Below are positions 6,461 to 10,757 of a stretch of 10,757 nt of DNA, in pieces (positions within the stretch are counted from its first letter, which is position 1; every line of letters starts with the position of its first letter). This stretch comes from G020353235 sp035528295. GTDB lineage: Bacteria; Chloroflexota; Dehalococcoidia; Dehalococcoidales; JAUYDJ01. Under the pieces are notes generated by a model. It was not told the DNA's origin and ran no database searches. It was given only the letters and a program-made list of their open reading frames with translations. Location: the NCBI GenBank assembly GCA_035528295.1, contig DATKYY010000025.1, positions 1 to 10,757 of the forward strand, written 5' to 3'. A program made the position numbers and the translations under genes.

Positions 6461-8938
6461 ATGTTAGCCAGATACAACCCCCAGGAAATTGAGAAGAGGT
6501 GGCAGCAGAAGTGGGCTGAAGACAGGCTCTATGAGGTTAATGACAGCGACCCCCGGCCGAAGTGGTACGCGCTGACCATGTTCCCCTATACCTCGGGCGA
6601 CCTTCATATCGGGCACTGGTATGCCATGGCGCCGTCTGATGTTCACGCCCGATTTAAGCGAATGCAGGGCTACAACGTGCTCCACCCGATGGGCTTTGAC
6701 GCCTTTGGCCTGCCCGCGGAGAATGCCGCCATCAAGCGGGGGATTCACCCCTTCACCTGGACGATGCAGAATGTGGCGAATATGCGCCGCCAGCTGAAAA
6801 GCATCGGTGCTATCTATGACTGGAACCGGGAGGTGGTTACCTGCCTGCCCGAATATTATAAATGGACCGAGTGGTTCTTCCTGAAGCTCTATGAGCACGA
6901 TTTGGCTTACCGCGCCAAGGCTCCGGTCAACTGGTGCCCCCAGTGCCAGACAGTGCTGGCCAACGAGCAGGTGCTGGAAGGCGGCTTCTGTGAGCGCTGC
7001 GGCGCGTTGGTGACCCACCGTGACCTGGAGCAGTGGTTCTTCCGCATCACCAAATACGCTGACGAACTGATGCAGCACGATGGCATTGACTGGCCGGAGA
7101 GAATAAAGATAATGCAGCGCAACTGGGTGGGCCGGAGCGAGGGCACCGAGATTTCCTTTGCCCTGGACCATCCCGGCGTAGCCGAAAAAGAGATTCGGGT
7201 GTTTACCACCCGACCGGATACTATCTTTGGCGTTACCTTTATGGTGCTGGCTCCGGAGCACCCCCTGGTGGCCAAGCTGACCACGCCGGAGAAGAAGGCT
7301 GAGGTTGAAGGCTACATTGCCCGCTCCCGGCGGGCAACTGAGATAGAGCGCCTCTCCACCGAGCGGGAGAAGGACGGTGTCTTTATCGGGGCTTATGTCG
7401 TCAACCGGCTTAACGGGGAGAAGGTTCCCATCTGGATTGCCGACTATGTATTGATGAGCTACGGCACCGGGGCGGTGATGGGAGTACCGGCCCACGATGA
7501 CCGGGACTTTGCCTTTGCCCACCGGTATAACCTGCCGATAAGGGTGGTGGTCGCCCCGTCCGATTGGGAGGGCGGGGAGCTGGAAGAAGCCTTTATTGAG
7601 ACCGGCGTTATGGTCAATTCAGGCCAGTTTAACGGAACACCCAACGAGGCGGGGATAGACGCCGTTACCGATTTTCTGAAAGAGAAGGGGTGGGGCAAGC
7701 ACACCACCAGCTATCGCCTGCGTGACTGGCTTATCTCCCGCCAGCGCTACTGGGGGGCACCGATACCGATAATCTACTGCCCGAAGTGCGGCATTGTGCC
7801 CGTTCCGGAGAAAGACCTGCCGGTACTGCTGCCCGAAGACGCCGAGTTCAAACCCACCGGTGAGTCCCCGCTCAAGTATCACGAAAAGTTCGTCAATACC
7901 ACCTGCCCCCGGTGCTCGGCACCGGCCAGGCGGGAGACGGATACCATGGACACCTTTATGTGTTCCTCGTGGTATTTCCTGCGCTACGCCAGCCCCGATT
8001 GTGACACGGCACCTTTTGAGGCGGAAAGGGTAAAGTCCTGGCTGCCGGTGAATCTTTATACCGGTGGAGCTGAGCACGCCGTGATGCACCTGTTCTATGC
8101 CCGTTTCTTCATCAAGGCGATTCGGGATATGGGGCTGGTTGACTTTGGTGAGCCGTTTACCCGCCTGTTTAACCAGGGGATTATCATTGTGGAGCGCCAG
8201 AAGATGAGCAAGTCACGGGGCAACGTGATTACTCCCGATGAGTATGTTTCCGCGCTGGGTGCGGATGTGGTTCGCACCTATCTCATGTTTATCGGCCCCT
8301 GGGAGCAGGGTGGTGAGTGGGACGATAGCGGCATCAGCGGGGTAACCCGCTGGCTTAACCGGCTCTGGAATCTGGTGCTCACCGGCTATCACCAGCGTAA
8401 GGACGTTAGCCCGGAGGTAAGGCAGAATGCGGAACGGGAGCTGTCCCGCTTCACCCACCAGACCATCCGCCGGGTGACCGATGATATGGAAAGAATACGC
8501 TTCAATATTATGATTGCCGCCCTGATGGAATTTGCCAACTACCTGGCCAAAGTAACCGAAACCGGGGCGGTTGCCCCTTCAGCGTGGGAAGAAGCTATTG
8601 ATAGCCTGCTCAGGCTGTTAGCCCCGACCACCCCCCACCTGGCTGAGGAGTTGTGGCAAAGGACCGGGCGGGAATACAGTATTCATAACCAGCGCTGGCC
8701 CGAGTGGGATGAAGAGCTGGCCCGGGAAGAGGAGACTATACGGGTAGTTCAGGTGAATGGTAAGCTGCGCGACCGGATGGTGTTACCAGTGTCTATTACT
8801 GATGAAGAATTTGAAAAAATAGCACTTGAAAGGGAGCGTGTGAAGATTTACCTGAAAGGTAAGACGTATAAGGCACATCACGTAACGGGGAAACTGGTGA
8901 ATTTTGTACCTGTTTGGCATGGAGAGAAAGAGTCGTGA
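6461..8938 (+). CDS. leuS: Leucyl-tRNA synthetase
   Basis: The product is 825 aa, slightly short of the common bacterial LeuRS (about 860 aa). It is the cytoplasmic class I enzyme that charges tRNA-Leu. Both ATP-binding signatures are intact: HIGH at residues 49-52 and KMSKS at 581-585. The CP1 editing domain that hydrolyses mischarged tRNA is present, with TTRPDT at 249-254 and GTGAVMGVPAHDD at 335-347. D346 corresponds to the conserved editing Asp (D345 in E. coli). Two zinc-type knuckles are seen at C159/C162/C177/C180 and C440/C443/C482/C485. The C-terminal part holds the anticodon-binding helical domain and ends with the small tail domain (VVQVNGKLRDR). ATG at 6461 has GGAAGGA close upstream. 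The stop TGA overlaps the proC GTG start by four bases, so the two are translated together. Nothing in the sequence suggests loss of function. Confidence 0.97.
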   Translation: MLARYNPQEIEKRWQQKWAEDRLYEVNDSDPRPKWYALTMFPYTSGDLHIGHWYAMAPSDVHARFKRMQGYNVLHPMGFDAFGLPAENAAIKRGIHPFTWTMQNVANMRRQLKSIGAIYDWNREVVTCLPEYYKWTEWFFLKLYEHDLAYRAKAPVNWCPQCQTVLANEQVLEGGFCERCGALVTHRDLEQWFFRITKYADELMQHDGIDWPERIKIMQRNWVGRSEGTEISFALDHPGVAEKEIRVFTTRPDTIFGVTFMVLAPEHPLVAKLTTPEKKAEVEGYIARSRRATEIERLSTEREKDGVFIGAYVVNRLNGEKVPIWIADYVLMSYGTGAVMGVPAHDDRDFAFAHRYNLPIRVVVAPSDWEGGELEEAFIETGVMVNSGQFNGTPNEAGIDAVTDFLKEKGWGKHTTSYRLRDWLISRQRYWGAPIPIIYCPKCGIVPVPEKDLPVLLPEDAEFKPTGESPLKYHEKFVNTTCPRCSAPARRETDTMDTFMCSSWYFLRYASPDCDTAPFEAERVKSWLPVNLYTGGAEHAVMHLFYARFFIKAIRDMGLVDFGEPFTRLFNQGIIIVERQKMSKSRGNVITPDEYVSALGADVVRTYLMFIGPWEQGGEWDDSGISGVTRWLNRLWNLVLTGYHQRKDVSPEVRQNAERELSRFTHQTIRRVTDDMERIRFNIMIAALMEFANYLAKVTETGAVAPSAWEEAIDSLLRLLAPTTPHLAEELWQRTGREYSIHNQRWPEWDEELAREEETIRVVQVNGKLRDRMVLPVSITDEEFEKIALERERVKIYLKGKTYKAHHVTGKLVNFVPVWHGEKES
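8921..8926 (+). promoter_or_regulatory. Ribosome binding site that fixes the proC start
   Basis: GGAGAG lies inside the last codons of leuS, eight bases before GTG at 8935. An in-frame ATG exists at 8914, but it lies upstream of this site, has no ribosome site of its own, and would add seven residues before the Rossmann strand. Confidence 0.7.
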
Positions 8939-9735
8939 AGATAGCCTTTATCGGTGGCGGGAATATGGGGGAGGTAATAATTTCAGCTATCTTAGCTAAG
9001 GGGCTGAGCACGCCGGATAATATCCGGGTCAGTGATATTAAAGATGAGCGCCGCCAATATCTGAAGCAGGCATACGGTGTTTTGGTGGCGGGCGATAACC
9101 GGGCGGTGGCGGCAGAGGGGGAGGTGGTGGTACTGGCGGTCAAACCGCAGAATCTGACCGAAGTAATGGCTGAGCTTAACGGCCGGCTAAAGCCAGGCCA
9201 GCTGGTCTTATCTATTATCGCCGGGGCCAGGATAGATACTCTGCGCCGTGGGCTAGGCCATAATGCCGTGGTTAGAGCCATGCCCAATACCCCGGCCAAG
9301 ATCGGGCAGGGGGTAAGCGTGTGGACGGCTACGGCTGAAGTAACCGGGCCGCAGAAGGCCCGGGCCGGTTCTATTCTGGGGGCGATGGGCAGGGAGTTTT
9401 ATGTTGCCGAAGAGAAGTATCTGGATATGGCGACGGCAGTAAGCGGCAGCGGGCCGGCATATATCTTTTTGTTTGTCGAGGCGCTGGTGGAGGCGGCGGT
9501 GAAAATCGGCCTGCCTCAGGACATGGCGTCGGAGCTGGTAATGCAGACCTTGCTCGGCTCAGGCAGCTATCTGCAAAAGTCGGGCCGGGCACCCGCCGAA
9601 CTGCGCCAGATGGTTACTTCCCCCGGCGGCACCACCGCCGAGGCGATTGCCCGCTTTGAACAGGGCGGCTTTAAAGAGCTGGTCTTGGGGGCGGTGGTGG
9701 CGGCTTATGAGAAGGCCCAAAAACTGGGCAGTTAA
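8935..9735 (+). CDS. proC: Pyrroline-5-carboxylate reductase
   Basis: The product is 266 aa, matching the usual 260-280 aa of ProC. It performs the last step of proline synthesis, reducing 1-pyrroline-5-carboxylate to L-proline with NAD(P)H in the cytoplasm. An N-terminal Rossmann fold begins MKIAFIGGGNMGE, with the glycine loop at residues 7-12. AVKPQN closes the cofactor site, RAMPNTPAKIGQG follows, and the C-terminal dimerisation/substrate domain has the ProC signature AVSGSGPAYIFLF and the LRQMVTSPGGTTAEAI segment. The start is GTG at 8935, overlapping the leuS TGA as GTGA, with GGAGAG eight bases upstream. Neighbouring proA or proB genes are absent, so proline genes are dispersed in this genome as far as the window shows. 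No terminator was recognised after the stop. Confidence 0.96.
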   Translation: MKIAFIGGGNMGEVIISAILAKGLSTPDNIRVSDIKDERRQYLKQAYGVLVAGDNRAVAAEGEVVVLAVKPQNLTEVMAELNGRLKPGQLVLSIIAGARIDTLRRGLGHNAVVRAMPNTPAKIGQGVSVWTATAEVTGPQKARAGSILGAMGREFYVAEEKYLDMATAVSGSGPAYIFLFVEALVEAAVKIGLPQDMASELVMQTLLGSGSYLQKSGRAPAELRQMVTSPGGTTAEAIARFEQGGFKELVLGAVVAAYEKAQKLGS

Positions 9736-9771
9736 TCGCCTTGCCTCTTGTTTTCCTCAAATCCAGTGAAG

Positions 9772-9795
9772 AACTTTCAGAAGTTTCTGAAAGTT
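9772..9795. promoter_or_regulatory. Perfect 11-bp inverted repeat, candidate operator for the GbsR-type regulator
   Basis: AACTTTCAGAA (9772-9782) and TTCTGAAAGTT (9785-9795) are exact reverse complements with a 2-base centre. The dyad lies 14 bases upstream of a strong -35 box and about 80 bases before the regulator gene. Size and symmetry suit a winged-helix dimer of the MarR/GbsR type. The 2-base centre and lack of a U-run argue against a terminator for proC. A related half-site AGTTTCAG recurs at 9800-9807, 18 bases after AGTTTCTG at 9782-9789. Confidence 0.6.
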
Positions 9796-9797
9796 TA

Positions 9798-9822
9798 ATA
9801 GTTTCAGTATTGACAAAACTAT
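9798..9822. promoter_or_regulatory. Second inverted repeat over the -35 box
   Basis: ATAGTTT (9798-9804) and AAACTAT (9816-9822) are reverse complements with an 11-base spacer that contains the TTGACA box. A protein bound here would block RNA polymerase, so this could be a repression site separate from the upstream palindrome. It is short and in AT-rich DNA, so chance is possible. Confidence 0.35.
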
Positions 9823-9838
9823 CTAAATATGCTATATA
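9810..9838 (+). promoter_or_regulatory. Near-consensus sigma-70 promoter of the regulator/efflux operon
   Basis: A perfect TTGACA (9810-9815), an exact 17-base spacer and TATATA (9833-9838, 5 of 6 to TATAAT) form the best promoter in the window. The start would be near 9845, giving a leader of about 33 bases with AGGGG (9865-9869) eight bases before the regulator ATG. A promoter this strong fits one that is held down by a repressor. Confidence 0.75.
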
Positions 9839-9877
9839 TATTTTTGATAGAAATAAATTTCCCCAGGGGTAAAGGTT

Positions 9878-10360
9878 ATGGATACTGAATTACAGCTTGA
9901 AGAGAAACGTTTTGTGGAAGAGGTGAGTATTGCCTTTGAGCAGATGAATATGCCCCGGATGGCGGGGCGCATTGTTGGTCGTCTCATGATTTCCGACCCC
10001 CCCTATCAGTCCACCGACGCACTGGCCGAAGCCCTGATGGCGAGTCGGGGTTCAATCAGCACCATGAGCCGTTTTCTCATTCAATTTAATCTGATTGAGC
10101 GCTTCAGCCTGCCCGGAGTCCGGCAGGACTACTTCCGTGTTAAACCCGACGCCTGGCACCAGTTGGTAAGGCAGCGGACACACCAGATTACCACGCTTCG
10201 CCGGCTGGCGGAGCACGGACTCAGGCTGATGGGGGATAGGGAGCATGCCAACCGTCTGTGGCTGGAAGAGACCCGTGATATGTATGCCTTCTTTGAACGG
10301 GAATTCCCCGCCCTGGTGGAACGCTGGGAGGAAGAGCACAAGGCGGCCGGTTATCCGTAG
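9878..10360 (+). CDS. GbsR/MarR-family transcriptional regulator
   Basis: This 160-aa protein resembles the GbsR-like branch of MarR regulators (COG1510 type). It has an N-terminal helix (about 1-30) followed by a winged-helix DNA-binding domain at about residues 30-85, with the recognition region around LAEALMASRGSISTMSRFL and a wing near FSLPGVRQDYFRV. A C-terminal helical part (about 95-157), rich in Arg/Glu, probably makes the dimer. Such proteins bind palindromes near their own promoters and usually repress adjacent transport genes, GbsR of Bacillus being the namesake. Here two inverted repeats and a strong promoter precede the gene, and a lipoprotein efflux adaptor follows 36 bases later. 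Autoregulation together with control of that transporter is therefore likely. The ligand cannot be read from sequence. The start ATG at 9878 is the first in frame after the promoter. Confidence 0.82.
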   Translation: MDTELQLEEKRFVEEVSIAFEQMNMPRMAGRIVGRLMISDPPYQSTDALAEALMASRGSISTMSRFLIQFNLIERFSLPGVRQDYFRVKPDAWHQLVRQRTHQITTLRRLAEHGLRLMGDREHANRLWLEETRDMYAFFEREFPALVERWEEEHKAAGYP

Positions 10361-10396
10361 GTGAAACAACTTTTAGTTTTTATAGGGAGGCTCTAA

Positions 10397-10757
10397 ATGA
10401 AAAGGTGGTTAACAATTATCGGTCTTCTGCTACTTAGTCTGGTTCTTCTGGGTGGAACCATCGGCTGTAATCCCTTCGCTGGTGATGGTGATGAAGCTGC
10501 TCAGCAGCTGGCTGAGGTGGAGCGGGGTGATGTGCGGATTAGCGTCGATGGTAGCGGTAACATTCAGCTGGCGAATGATGTGAAGTTATCTTTTGGTGTC
10601 GGTGGCCGGATAGACAGGATATATGTTGAAGAGGGTGAAATGGTCGGCAAGGGGGAAGTGCTCGCCCAGCTTGAGACTGATGAGCTGGAGCTGGCATTGA
10701 CTCAGGCAGAGGTAACGCTAGCCAGCCAGCAGGTAGCCGTAACTCAAGCGGAGTTAA
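10397..10757 (+). CDS. Efflux periplasmic-adaptor (HlyD/MacA-like) lipoprotein, partial
   Basis: The open frame starts at ATG 10397, with AGGGAGG (10384-10390) six bases upstream, and continues past the window edge; 120 codons are visible. A lipoprotein signal is present: KR at 2-3, hydrophobic core 5-19, then TIG-C24, followed by an acidic linker. The next part, VERGDVRISVDGSGNIQ and GGRIDRIYVEEGEMVGKGEVLAQLE (in pieces, about 41-93), is the half-lipoyl (barrel-sandwich) module of membrane-fusion proteins. The segment after residue 94 (LELALTQAEVTLASQQ) begins the coiled-coil hairpin. Such adaptors work with an ABC (MacB-like) or RND pump; which one cannot be told because the downstream genes are missing. 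The Thr at -3 of the lipobox is atypical. It follows the GbsR-type regulator in the same direction without a promoter between, so the two probably form one operon. Confidence 0.85.
   Translation, partial: MKRWLTIIGLLLLSLVLLGGTIGCNPFAGDGDEAAQQLAEVERGDVRISVDGSGNIQLANDVKLSFGVGGRIDRIYVEEGEMVGKGEVLAQLETDELELALTQAEVTLASQQVAVTQAEL

Noticed and set aside
6464..7522. Long minus-strand open frame of 352 codons opposite leuS
   Set aside because: leuS has every expected motif across this stretch. The antisense frame gives a low-complexity Pro/Gly/His-rich product with no recognisable family and is a shadow of GC-rich codon use.
9772..9795. Terminator of leuS-proC
   Set aside because: The palindrome has a 2-base centre and no U-run follows in either direction; it fits a protein-binding site better.

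Overview
This window looks like chromosomal DNA of an anaerobic, formate-using bacterium. It carries a selenocysteine (Sec) formate dehydrogenase of the membrane-bound, quinone-linked type, a selenocysteine tRNA, and ordinary housekeeping genes. The overall style (moderately GC-rich genes, AT-rich intergenic promoters, lipoproteins, leuS-proC pairing, a GbsR-type regulator beside an efflux adaptor) would fit Chloroflexota, for example a Dehalococcoidia-like lineage. That placement is an impression from protein character and not a demonstrated result.

Region 1 (3-5740, all minus strand) is a compact formate dehydrogenase module. In transcription order it holds a strong-looking promoter (5711-5740), fdhA (catalytic subunit, with an in-frame UGA read as Sec at residue 191), fdhB (four [4Fe-4S] clusters plus a membrane anchor), fdhC (cytochrome b), fdhE (maturation factor) and selC (tRNA-Sec, anticodon UCA). 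The genes are packed with gaps of 35, 1 and 0 bases. The tRNA has its own promoter-like sequence. The enzyme, its maturation factor and the tRNA needed to translate its key residue therefore sit side by side. The Tat signal on FdhA and the FdhB/FdhC membrane segments place formate oxidation on the outer face of the cytoplasmic membrane, with electrons passing through FeS clusters and hemes to quinone. FdhA has a notable departure: the second cysteine of its N-terminal [4Fe-4S] motif is an aspartate.

Region 2 (5772-6338, minus) encodes a secreted cyclophilin-type peptidyl-prolyl isomerase lipoprotein. It is divergent from region 3 (6461-9735, plus), which encodes leucyl-tRNA synthetase (leuS) and pyrroline-5-carboxylate reductase (proC), joined by a 4-base start/stop overlap. 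The 122-base divergent spacer holds a promoter candidate for each direction.

Region 3 ends at a regulatory intergenic stretch (9736-9877). It contains a perfect 11-bp inverted repeat, a second 7-bp inverted repeat over the -35 box, and a near-consensus sigma-70 promoter. These precede a GbsR/MarR-family regulator (9878-10360). That gene is followed, 36 bases on, by the start of a lipoprotein membrane-fusion (efflux adaptor) gene that runs off the end of the window. The pair looks like a self-regulated transport operon.

No insertion sequence, CRISPR array, rRNA or phage gene was seen. The most interesting points are the Sec-decoding module with adjacent selC, the Asp-for-Cys change in FdhA, and repeat structures inside fdhE and at its start.
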